Positions 36,730 through 45,109 of a stretch of DNA of 64,000 bases are shown piece by piece. The first letter of the stretch is position 1, and each line of letters opens with the position of its first letter. Below the pieces are notes generated by a model that saw only the letters and a program-made list of their open reading frames with translations, did not search any database and was not told the origin of the DNA. Origin of the DNA: Gemmatimonadota bacterium (GTDB lineage: Bacteria > Gemmatimonadota > Gemmatimonadetes > Longimicrobiales > Gaopeijiaceae); NCBI GenBank assembly GCA_041390125.1, contig JAWKQN010000003.1:62001-126000 (forward strand), written 5' to 3'. A program made the translations under genes and the position numbers.

Positions 36730-38304
36730 ATGCCCAGGTCCCTGCCCATCCTCCCGCGGGCGACGCGGCTGCTCCTGGCCGCGCTGCTGCTCGGCCTGCC
36801 GCCCCTCACGCCTCCGCTGCTGGCCCAGAAGGGCTCCCCAGCGGATCCCGAGACCGCGGCCCGCGAACTGCGGGCCGCGCGCGTCCCGGCGACCGAGGCC
36901 GCCAGCACGCTCTCCACGACCTATCGCCAGAGCGGGGAAGCCGTGATCCAGCTCCTCGCCGCGGCCGGATGGCCCCACCCCGAGGTGGCCCTGGCCTCCG
37001 TGACCACGCTCCGGATGGACGCGCCGAAGGCGGCGATGGGGCTGCGCGCGGCGCGGATCGGGGCCCGCGACGTGGCCACCGGCTTCGTGCAGGGCAGGGT
37101 GGCCAGCGAGGCGTTGGTGCGTGGTCTCCGGGAGGCGGCCTATTCCGCCACCGAGGCGGGTCGGGCCGTCCTGGACGTGGCGCGGCTCTCTCCCGGGCGC
37201 GCCTGGGAGCTGCTGCGTGCCGCGGGCTACACCAGCGGCGAGCTGCACGGCGCGGTGACGGAGCTGGGCATGGCGGTGGAGCTGGGCTGCATCGATCCCC
37301 AGGGATTTCCCGTGCCCTGCGGCAACTTCGGGAACGGCTCGGGCACGCCCCCGATGGGCCAGGTCACGTGGACCCCGCAGGGGAGCGGGGCCACAGGCAG
37401 CATGGTCGTGTTCGAGGCCACGGACATCCCGCCCCTGACCGTCCTCCTGGGAACCCTGCAGCTCGAGACCGAGTGGACGCCCACCCGCGTGCGTGCGGTC
37501 CTGCCGAGCCATCCGATGGAAGGCGTGCTGGCCTTCCGGCGCAGCTCCGATGGGGTGGTGGGCGTGATCGAGGAGAGCTTCAGCGTCCTCTCCGGACCCG
37601 TGGCCGATCCGTGGATGCATCAGGATTGGACGGGCGCCGCGGCGGCCGCCCTCGCCGGTGCGCTGGCGGACGCGGACGCCTGGATCGCCGCGTCCCGTCT
37701 CCGCGATTCGCATTGCACGGTGCAGGCGGTCTCCGCGATCGGAACGCCGGGCGTGCTCTGGAACCCCCTGCCGCTCGCCGGCCACGTGCGGACGAAGCTA
37801 CTGGAGGCGGGGATGCCCTCGGCGCTCGCCGATGCCTGGCAGGGCGCCTTCGACGGCGCCTTCCGGGAGTGGGCGGACAACGTCACCATCCCGGGCCTCC
37901 CCTGGTTCCCCGGCTTCGCGTCCTTCCCGGCCGCCGAGGCGCCCGCCATGACGAACGTGCCCACGCCGCTGGGTGCGCTCGTGTCCACCGGCAGCGAGGC
38001 GCTGCTCCCGGCGGCGCTCGCCCAGCGGCTGGTCGCCTTGCTCCCCGGCACGCAGTGGCCACAGGCGCAGGCGTCCATCGCCGCGTTCGCCACGGATTTC
38101 TCCGCCAGTTTCACGCTGTTCCTGGCCACCGCGCACGTGATGAACGTCCTGGGCGAGGGCCCCGTGCCGAGCTTCAACCCGCTCTATGCTCCGGCCGGCC
38201 CCGTGGTGGGGGGTCGCTGCTGGACGCCGGGCCCCTGGGCGACCCAGCTGCCGTCCGGCACCAAGGTGGACCTGCCGGATCTGCTGCCGGGCGCAGACCG
38301 ATAG
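36730..38304 (+). CDS. Secreted protein with helical repeats, unknown family
   Basis: A 524-residue exported protein (signal RLLLAALLLGLPPLTPPLLA). The N-terminal 200 residues look like degenerate helical repeats of about 30 residues with a recurring A/G-x-x-P/A pattern (AARVPATEAASTLSTTYRQS, AARIGARDVATGFVQGRVA, AAGYTSGELHGAVTELGM). A beta IPT/TIG-like segment follows (ATDIPPLTVLLGTLQLETEW, AVLPSHPMEGVLAFRRSSDG), then an Ala-rich helical half with a few cysteines. I recognise no family and no catalytic site. The start is supported by GGAG shortly before the ATG. Confidence 0.75.
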   Translation: MPRSLPILPRATRLLLAALLLGLPPLTPPLLAQKGSPADPETAARELRAARVPATEAASTLSTTYRQSGEAVIQLLAAAGWPHPEVALASVTTLRMDAPKAAMGLRAARIGARDVATGFVQGRVASEALVRGLREAAYSATEAGRAVLDVARLSPGRAWELLRAAGYTSGELHGAVTELGMAVELGCIDPQGFPVPCGNFGNGSGTPPMGQVTWTPQGSGATGSMVVFEATDIPPLTVLLGTLQLETEWTPTRVRAVLPSHPMEGVLAFRRSSDGVVGVIEESFSVLSGPVADPWMHQDWTGAAAAALAGALADADAWIAASRLRDSHCTVQAVSAIGTPGVLWNPLPLAGHVRTKLLEAGMPSALADAWQGAFDGAFREWADNVTIPGLPWFPGFASFPAAEAPAMTNVPTPLGALVSTGSEALLPAALAQRLVALLPGTQWPQAQASIAAFATDFSASFTLFLATAHVMNVLGEGPVPSFNPLYAPAGPVVGGRCWTPGPWATQLPSGTKVDLPDLLPGADR

Positions 38305-38334
38305 GGCGTGAGGGATCCAACACTGGCGAGCGGG

Positions 38335-38357
38335 GTGGAGGGGCCTGCCTCCTCCAC
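38335..38357 (+). terminator. Hairpin between the secreted-protein gene and prfC
   Basis: Arms GTGGAGGGG (38335-38343) and CCTCCTCCAC end (to 38357) pair over 9 bp including one G-T, loop CCTGC. It lies 30 bases after a stop and 17 bases before the prfC ATG, so it could terminate the upstream transcript or affect prfC initiation. Confidence 0.45.
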
Positions 38358-38374
38358 TCCGTCCCGCCGCATCC

Positions 38375-40048
38375 ATGAACGAGCCTTCCCCGGTCTCCAC
38401 CTCGCCTGCCTCCGACCCGGGGGGCGAGGCGCGCCGCTCCCGTGCCGAGCTCGCGCGCGAGGTGGCGCGCCGCCGCACGTTCGCGATCATCAGCCATCCG
38501 GACGCGGGCAAGACCACGCTCACCGAGAAGCTCCTGCTCTACGGCGGCGCGCTCCACCTGGCGGGGTCGGTCAAGGCGCGGCGCGCGGCGCGGCACGCCA
38601 CGTCGGACTGGATGGAGATGGAGAAGGAGCGCGGGATCTCGATCACGTCCTCCGTGCTGCACTTCGACTACGAGGGCTTCCGCATCAACCTGCTGGACAC
38701 ACCCGGCCACCAGGACTTCTCGGAAGACACGTACCGCGCGCTCACGGCGGCCGACAGCGCCATCATGCTGCTGGACAACCGCCGGGGCGTGGAGACACAG
38801 ACCCGCAAGCTGTTCGACGTCTGCCGCCGACGTCGACTTCCGATCTTCACCTTCGTGAACAAGTCCGACCGCGAGGGCGAGGACCCGTTCAAGCTGATCG
38901 ACGACGTGCAGTCGGATCTGGGCATCCGTTGCTTCGCGGCCACGTGGCCGGTGCGGCAGGGCGGTCGTCTGGTGGGGATCGCCGACCGTCGTGAGCGGCT
39001 CGTCCACCTCTACGACCGCAACGAGGACCACGGCGGCACGCGCCTGGAGGAGCACCGGTACGCCTGGGACGACGCCCGGCTCGAGGAGCTGCTGGGTCCC
39101 GCCGTGCTGGGTCCGCTGCAGGAGGAGTTGGAGCTGCTCGAGGCCGCCGGCGAGGCGGCCGACCCGGCGGAGGTCGCGGCGGGAGAGGCCACGCCGGTCT
39201 ACTTCGGGAGCGCGCTGACGAACGTCGGCGTGGAACTCCTGCTCTCCCGCTTCCTGGCGCAGGCGCCGCCTCCGGTGCCGCGCACGAGCCACGGCGAGCC
39301 CGTCGATCCGGTCGACGCACCGTTCTCCGGATTCGTGTTCAAGATCCAGGCGAACATGGACCCCAAGCACCGGGATCGGGTGGCGTTCCTGCGGGTGTGC
39401 TCCGGCGTGTTCGAGGCGGGCGTGGACGCCACCGTGACACGGAGCGGTCAGAAGATCCGCCTGAGCGAACCCCAGGAGTTCCAGGCCCGGCAACGCACGC
39501 ACGTCGCCACGGCGGTCGCGGGGGACGTCGTGGGCCTGCACGACCGCGGCAGCCTGCGCGTCGGGGACACGCTGGCCACCTTCGACGTCGAGTACACCGG
39601 CGTCCCGCGCTTCTCCCCCGAGGAGTTCGCGCAGGTGCGCCTGGAGGAGCCGGGCCGCCGCAAGCAGCTGGACACCGGCCTGCGCCACCTGGCCGAAGAG
39701 GGCGCGATCCTGCTGCTCTACTCGGACTCGCTCACGGGCCCGATCCCGCTGGTGGGTGCGGTGGGGCGGCTGCAGTTCGAGGTGCTCGTGGACCGGCTGG
39801 CGCGCGAATACGGCGTGGACATCTCGCTGCAGCCGCTCCCCTTCCAGAGCGCGCGCTGGGTGACGGGGGAGCCGGCGGATCTCAAGCGTGCGGCGGGCCT
39901 GTACGGGCGCCGTCTGGTCGAGGACGCGGACGGCCACCCCATGCTGCTCTTCCAGAACGAATACGCGCTCGGTCGGGTCGATCCCGCCGAGGAGCGCATC
40001 ACCTTGCACGCGGTGCAGCCGGCCCGGGTGGAGAAGCGGCGGCGCTGA
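38375..40048 (+). CDS. prfC: Peptide chain release factor 3
   Basis: A 557-residue translational GTPase that recycles RF1/RF2 from the ribosome after termination. G motifs: HPDAGKTT (41-48), the switch I segment MEMEKERGISITSS typical of RF3, DTPGHQDFSEDTYR and NKSDRE. The domains II-III region reads SGFVFKIQANMDPKHRDR, and the C-terminus has GAVGRLQFEVLVDRL. Length is close to E. coli RF3 (529) with a short N-terminal extension. There is no obvious SD before the ATG. Stand-alone gene. Confidence 0.97.
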   Translation: MNEPSPVSTSPASDPGGEARRSRAELAREVARRRTFAIISHPDAGKTTLTEKLLLYGGALHLAGSVKARRAARHATSDWMEMEKERGISITSSVLHFDYEGFRINLLDTPGHQDFSEDTYRALTAADSAIMLLDNRRGVETQTRKLFDVCRRRRLPIFTFVNKSDREGEDPFKLIDDVQSDLGIRCFAATWPVRQGGRLVGIADRRERLVHLYDRNEDHGGTRLEEHRYAWDDARLEELLGPAVLGPLQEELELLEAAGEAADPAEVAAGEATPVYFGSALTNVGVELLLSRFLAQAPPPVPRTSHGEPVDPVDAPFSGFVFKIQANMDPKHRDRVAFLRVCSGVFEAGVDATVTRSGQKIRLSEPQEFQARQRTHVATAVAGDVVGLHDRGSLRVGDTLATFDVEYTGVPRFSPEEFAQVRLEEPGRRKQLDTGLRHLAEEGAILLLYSDSLTGPIPLVGAVGRLQFEVLVDRLAREYGVDISLQPLPFQSARWVTGEPADLKRAAGLYGRRLVEDADGHPMLLFQNEYALGRVDPAEERITLHAVQPARVEKRRR

Positions 40049-40071
40049 CGGTGCGCCGCTCCGGGACCCGG

Positions 40072-40212
40072 AGCCGTGGAGCCGAGCCGGGGCTGCACCC
40101 TGCCGACCGGAGCCCGGAAGCCGTGGAGCCGAGCCGGGACTGCACCCTGCCGACCGGAGCCCGGAAGCCGTGGAGCCGAGCCGGGACTGCACCCTGCCGA
40201 CCGGAGCCCGGA
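40072..40212. repeat. Three tandem copies of a 47-bp repeat
   Basis: Units begin at 40072, 40119 and 40166 and are each 47 bp. Copies 2 and 3 look identical and copy 1 differs by G for A in the GGGACTGC segment. Each unit contains CCGGG and CCCGG separated by 21 bases, so each could fold into a small stem. The array fills the gap between the convergent stops of prfC and the BNR propeller, starting 24 bases after prfC. It is not a CRISPR: there are no unique spacers. Confidence 0.85.
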
Positions 40213-40236
40213 CGCCGGGGCCCGGCCGGTGCCGGC

Positions 40237-43200
40237 TCAGCTCACCGGGCGTCTTCCCCCCACCTCCACCGCCTGCACGCCCAGGCTCTCCAGAAGCTGG
40301 TTGAAGGCGCCGACCCCTGGTCCCAGGATCCAGTCGATCCGGGAGCGGTAGGTCCGCCATTCCTCCGTGAGCTCGCGGAACTGGTCGAGCATCCCCTGCG
40401 TGGGCGCTCCGGGCATCCCGTCGATCGCGCTGCGCAGGTAGATGAAGAACTGGTTGAGGCGGGTGGGGAAGACGGTGGGGTCCTGGCCCGTGGTCCAGTT
40501 GCGATTGACCAGCATCGAGTCCACCGCCTGGATGCTGTCCTCCAGCATGCGGGCCGCGGCCTGGATGGTGTCGTGGCGGGGATGCTCTCCCGTCCGCTCC
40601 ACCGCGTCGTCGAGCTGACCGCTCACGGACTGCAACGTGCTCACGCTACCGTGCAGCGCTTCCAGCTCCGTGCGGACCTGGGCGGTGAGGCGATCGCGCG
40701 CCTGGTGGTCGGCGGCCGTGATCTCGGCGGCGACCTGCGGGACGTCGCGCACCTGGAAGGCGCGTTCGATGGTCTCCTGGCCTTCGACGGTGAGGCGCAC
40801 ACGGTACTCACCGGGCGGGACCATGCGGCCGGCGAGCGAGCCGAACGTGTACAGCCCCTCCACGTTCGGAACCGACTCATGGCGCAGGTTCCACCCCATC
40901 CGGTTCATACCGGGCTCGACCTGCAACCGCGTCGGGGCGCCGGGCCCCTCGCCCGGACGGCTGCTGTACGTCCGGATCACCGCGCCCTGGGCGTCCAGGA
41001 ATTCCAGCGTGACCACCGGTGCCGCCGCCTCCTCCGCCGACAGCGCGAACTCGGCCACCTTGAAGTGCACCTGGGCGCCGCCCGGGGGATTCGAGGCCGC
41101 GTCGGCGGCACCACCCCCGAACCCGCCTCCGCCTCCGAACTGCCGGTAGACCGCGGAGGGCGCGAACAGCCACACCGGCGCGGCTGCCACGGCCTGCCGC
41201 TCGGCATGCAGTTGCCGCAGCGGCCCCAGGTCGTCCAGGACCCAGAAGGCACGGCCCTGCGTCGCCGCCAGCAGGTCGCCCTGGTGGACCTTGAGGTCGG
41301 TGATCGGCGTGAGCGGCAGATCGAGCTGCAGGCTCTGCCAATGGGCGCCGTCGTCGAAGGACACGAACATCCCGAGCTCCGTGCCCAGGTAGAGCAGGCC
41401 GCGCCGCTCCGTGTCCTCGCGGATCACCCGGACCCAGTGATCGGCCGGGATGCCGTCGGCGATGGCCGTCCAGGTGCGTCCGAAGTCCGTGGTCTTGTAC
41501 GCCATCGGCGTGAAGTCGTTGAACTTGTAGCGCGTCACCGCGATGTAGGCGGCGCCGGCTTCGTGCGGGCTGGCCTCCACGGCGTTGATCATCGCCTCGG
41601 GCAGCGCGGGTGTGACGTTGGTCCACGTGGCGCCGCCGTCCCGCGTGACCTGGACCAGACCGTCGTCGGAGCCCGTCCAGATGACGTCCCGGTCCACGGG
41701 GGAGGGAGAGATGGTGTAGATGGTGCCGTAGACCTCGCCACCCGCGCCTTCATTCGTGATCGGCGTCCCGCCCGGCCCCTGCTTGGATTCCTCGTCGCGC
41801 GTCAGGTCGGGGCTGATCTCCTCCCAGGAGTTGCCACGGTCGCTGGACATCAGCAGGTGGTTGCCGCCGTGGTAGAGCACGTTCCCGTCGAACGGGCTCA
41901 CGACGATCGGCGCGTTCCAGTTGAAGCGATACAGCATGTCCTTGGGCTGGATGGAGGCGGGCATGCCCGGGCGCACCTGCACGTTGCGGCTGGTCTGCAG
42001 CAGATCGTCCACCTCGTTGATCTGCCCCAGATAGCAGCCGCCGTATTGGAAGCGCGGATTGTCCGGATCGAACGCCACCCAGGCGCTCTCGCAGCCCGCG
42101 GAGGAGCGGTAGTCCTCCGGTCCGATGCTGCCGTCGAAGTCACGGCTCTTGATGGCCACGCTGCTGTTGTCCTGCTGGCCGCCGTAGATCCAGTACGGCA
42201 CGCGGTTGTCCGCGTTGACCCGGTAGAACTGCGCGGTGGGTTGGTTGTAGATGCTGGACCAGCTCGTGCCGCCGTTGAACGTGACCTCGGCGCCGCCGTC
42301 GTCCGCCAGGATCAGGTTGTCCGGGTCGTCCGGGTTGATCCACAGGTCGTGCGTGTCCCCGTGCCCGACGGAGATGGACTGGAACGTCCGGCCGCCATCG
42401 ATCGACTTCCAGAACGGCGCGTTCAACGCGTAGACCGTGTTCTCGTCGCTGGGGTCGGCGAAGATCTCCATGTAGTACCAGGGCCGCGAGCGCAGGCCGC
42501 GCACGCTGTTCACCCGACGCCAGGACTGCCCGGCATCATCCGAACGGAAGACCCCGCCGTCGGGTTCGGCCTCGATGATCGCGTACACGACATCCGGGTT
42601 CGCACCGGAGACGCTCACGCCGATCTTGCCCATCAGATCCGGGAGCCCGTTCTCCAGCTTCGTCCACGTCTCCCCGGCGTCCGTGCTCTTCCAGAGGCCG
42701 CTGCCCGGACCGCCCGAACGGACCTCCCAGGGCTCGCGCACGTGGTCCCAGAACGCCGCGTAGAGGATGCGCGGGTTGGTGGGATCCATGCTGAGCTCGC
42801 TGGCTCCGCTGGTCTCGCTGACGTAGTGCACCTTCTGCCAGGTGGCCCCGCCGTCGCGGGAGCGGTAGATGCCGCGCTCCTCGCTCGCCCCGTAGGGCGC
42901 GCCCTGCGCGGCCACATACACGACGTCCGGGTTCGTCGGGTGGACCACGATGCGGCTGATGGCACGCGTGTCGTCCAGACCCAGATGCGTCCACGTGCGG
43001 CCCGCGTCCGTGGAGCGGTAGACGCCGTCGCCGTGGCTGGTCGTCACCCCCCGCGGCGCGTGCTCACCCATGCCCACGTAGACCACGTTGGGATCGGAGG
43101 GCGCGACCGCGATCGCCCCCACGCTGGCGGTCTGGATCTGACCGTCGCTCACGTTGGTCCAGGCCTGGCCGGCGTCCGTGGTCTTCCACACCCCGCCGCC

Positions 43201-43449
43201 GACGCCCCCGAAGAAGTAGGTCCGCGGCTGACCGGCCACCCCGGCGACGGCCACCGAGCGCCCGCCGCGGAAGGGGCCCACGAGACGCCAGTCCAGCGTG
43301 GCGTAGAGGGCCGTGTCGACCTGGGGCGCCGCGTTCCGGGGGCGCTGGGCCAGGGCGGGAGCGGGGAGGACGGCGCCACCGGCGAGCAGACCGGTCGCGA
43401 CGAGCAGCGGGGCGCGCCGGAGGCGCGGGGAGGAGCACGAAGCGATCAC
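40237..43449 (-). CDS. Exported BNR/sortilin-like beta-propeller protein
   Basis: About 1070 residues, second of three related proteins here. The signal peptide (APLLVATGLLAGGAVLPAPALA) favours the GTG at 43449. A longer frame adds Arg/Pro-rich sequence. Asp-box repeats recur (TTDAGQAWTNV, STDAGRTWTHLG, SRDGGATWQKV, STDAGETWTKL, TRDGGATWTNV), consistent with VPS10-type double propellers. A beta domain (PPGEYRVRLTVEGQETIERAF), a Gly-rich loop (FGGGGGFGGGAADA) and a helical C-terminus follow. Enzymatic function is not shown by any motif I can name. The window's third copy has the same order of Gly-rich loop, beta domain and helical tail. Confidence 0.9.
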   Translation of the reverse strand: MIASCSSPRLRRAPLLVATGLLAGGAVLPAPALAQRPRNAAPQVDTALYATLDWRLVGPFRGGRSVAVAGVAGQPRTYFFGGVGGGVWKTTDAGQAWTNVSDGQIQTASVGAIAVAPSDPNVVYVGMGEHAPRGVTTSHGDGVYRSTDAGRTWTHLGLDDTRAISRIVVHPTNPDVVYVAAQGAPYGASEERGIYRSRDGGATWQKVHYVSETSGASELSMDPTNPRILYAAFWDHVREPWEVRSGGPGSGLWKSTDAGETWTKLENGLPDLMGKIGVSVSGANPDVVYAIIEAEPDGGVFRSDDAGQSWRRVNSVRGLRSRPWYYMEIFADPSDENTVYALNAPFWKSIDGGRTFQSISVGHGDTHDLWINPDDPDNLILADDGGAEVTFNGGTSWSSIYNQPTAQFYRVNADNRVPYWIYGGQQDNSSVAIKSRDFDGSIGPEDYRSSAGCESAWVAFDPDNPRFQYGGCYLGQINEVDDLLQTSRNVQVRPGMPASIQPKDMLYRFNWNAPIVVSPFDGNVLYHGGNHLLMSSDRGNSWEEISPDLTRDEESKQGPGGTPITNEGAGGEVYGTIYTISPSPVDRDVIWTGSDDGLVQVTRDGGATWTNVTPALPEAMINAVEASPHEAGAAYIAVTRYKFNDFTPMAYKTTDFGRTWTAIADGIPADHWVRVIREDTERRGLLYLGTELGMFVSFDDGAHWQSLQLDLPLTPITDLKVHQGDLLAATQGRAFWVLDDLGPLRQLHAERQAVAAAPVWLFAPSAVYRQFGGGGGFGGGAADAASNPPGGAQVHFKVAEFALSAEEAAAPVVTLEFLDAQGAVIRTYSSRPGEGPGAPTRLQVEPGMNRMGWNLRHESVPNVEGLYTFGSLAGRMVPPGEYRVRLTVEGQETIERAFQVRDVPQVAAEITAADHQARDRLTAQVRTELEALHGSVSTLQSVSGQLDDAVERTGEHPRHDTIQAAARMLEDSIQAVDSMLVNRNWTTGQDPTVFPTRLNQFFIYLRSAIDGMPGAPTQGMLDQFRELTEEWRTYRSRIDWILGPGVGAFNQLLESLGVQAVEVGGRRPVS

Positions 43450-43636
43450 GGGACAGCGATCCTGGAGCGAGGGACGGCGGCGGAGGCGAAGGCCGGTCCG
43501 GACATGGAAGCGCCCGGCCGGGCGGGCGAACGTGGGCATTCTGCGAGGCCGGACCGGGACGGGCAACGGGCCCCGGGGGGAACCGGACCGGCCGGGCGGT
43601 GGATGGGAACGGAGCAACCCCTCTTCGGGAGACGGC

Positions 43637-45037
43637 ATGGCGGGCATCGACGACGCGCGGATCCAGCGCCTGAACGAACACCCGGCGGACTCCGCGGGGC
43701 GCTACGTGCTCTACTGGATGCAGCAGTCACAGCGCGCGGACTCGAACCCCGCGCTCGAGCACGCCGTCCGGGAGGCGGAGGAGCGCAATCAGCCCGTGGT
43801 GGTGGGCTTCGGCCTGACGGCGGACTACCCGGACGCCAACGCCCGCCACTACGCCTTCCTGCTGCAAGGGCTCGCACACGTGCAGGACCGCCTGCGGGAC
43901 CGCGGCATCAAGCTCGTCGTGCGGCGCGGGTCTCCGGATCAGGTGGCGCTCGAGCTTGCCGCGGATGCCTCCCTGGTGGTGTGCGATCGGGGCTACCTGC
44001 GACACCAGCGCGCGTGGCGCCGACGCGTGGCGGAGGAGGCGGGCCGCGCCGTGGTCCAGGTGGAAGGGGACGTGGTGGTGCCGATCGAGGTGGCCTCGCA
44101 GAAACGGGAGTACGCGGCCCGGACGCTGCGCCCGAAGATCGAACGGGTGCGGGACGGCTTCCTCACGTCGCTCACGGAGGCACACCCGACGAAATCGTCG
44201 CTGAGGCTGCGGGTGACGGGAGACGTCGATCCCTCCGATCCGGAGCGTCTCCTGCGCGCGCTGGAGGTCGACCGGGAGGTGGCGCCGGTCGAGTCGTTCG
44301 TCGGCGGCACGGACGAGGCGCGTCGCCGGCTGACCCGCTTCCTGCGCAGCGGGATCGGCGGCTACGCGGAGAACCGGAGCGAGCCCGCCGCCGAGCAGGT
44401 ATCGGGGCTCAGCCCCTACCTGCACTTCGGTCAGATCTCTCCCGTGGAGGTGGCCCTCAAGGCGCGCGCGTCGAAGTCGGCCGGGCGCGAGGATCTGGCC
44501 ACATTCCTCGAGGAGCTGGTCGTGCGGCGCGAGCTCTCGGCCAACTACGTCTACTTCGCCGAGGACTACGATCGCTATGGCGCTCTCCCGGAATGGGCGC
44601 GCAAGACGCTGGAGAAGCACAAGGAGGATGCCCGCCCCGCGCGCTACACCCGCGACGAGCTGGAGGCGGGGAGGACCCACGACCGCTACTGGAATGCGGC
44701 CATGGCCGAGATGCGCGAGACCGGATACCTGCACAACACGCTGCGGATGTACTGGGGCAAGCAGATCATCCAGTGGACCAACACGCCCGGATACGCGTTC
44801 GACACCGCCCTGTACCTGAACAACCGCTACTTCCTGGATGGGCGTGACCCCAACTCGTTCACGAACATCGCCTGGTTGTTCGGTCTGCACGACCGGCCCT
44901 GGCAGGAGCGGGACGTCCTGGGCACCGTGCGCACCATGACGCGGGGCGGGCTGGATCGGAAGTACGACATGGACGCCTGGATGGCGCAGGTAGAGGAGCG
45001 TAGCGGGCCGGTCGGGCCGGACGCCCCGACCGCCTGA
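43637..45037 (+). CDS. phr: Class II deoxyribodipyrimidine photolyase
   Basis: A 466-residue flavoprotein that repairs cyclobutane pyrimidine dimers with light energy. The N-terminal photolyase domain starts GRYVLYWMQQSQRADSNPAL, a class II hallmark. The FAD domain has SGLSPYLHFGQISPVEVAL, EELVVRRELSANYVYF and the strongly class II C-terminus RMYWGKQIIQWTNTPGYAF, then LNNRYFLDGRDPNSFTNIAW. GGGAGA precedes the ATG. It is divergent from the BNR gene and convergent with an amidase. An organism exposed to light is suggested. Confidence 0.97.
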   Translation: MAGIDDARIQRLNEHPADSAGRYVLYWMQQSQRADSNPALEHAVREAEERNQPVVVGFGLTADYPDANARHYAFLLQGLAHVQDRLRDRGIKLVVRRGSPDQVALELAADASLVVCDRGYLRHQRAWRRRVAEEAGRAVVQVEGDVVVPIEVASQKREYAARTLRPKIERVRDGFLTSLTEAHPTKSSLRLRVTGDVDPSDPERLLRALEVDREVAPVESFVGGTDEARRRLTRFLRSGIGGYAENRSEPAAEQVSGLSPYLHFGQISPVEVALKARASKSAGREDLATFLEELVVRRELSANYVYFAEDYDRYGALPEWARKTLEKHKEDARPARYTRDELEAGRTHDRYWNAAMAEMRETGYLHNTLRMYWGKQIIQWTNTPGYAFDTALYLNNRYFLDGRDPNSFTNIAWLFGLHDRPWQERDVLGTVRTMTRGGLDRKYDMDAWMAQVEERSGPVGPDAPTA

Positions 45038-45109
45038 TGGGATCGCCTTCCGCGGGAGGGGCGCGGCCGTGCCGCCCGTGCCCGTCTCCCGACCGCCGTG
45101 GTGGGTCCG

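Noticed and set aside
39397..44847. A very long open plus-strand frame of over 1800 codons across prfC, the BNR gene and photolyase
   Set aside because: It runs over three well-supported genes in other frames, is Arg/Gly/Pro-rich without domains, and reflects the lack of stop codons in high-GC sequence.
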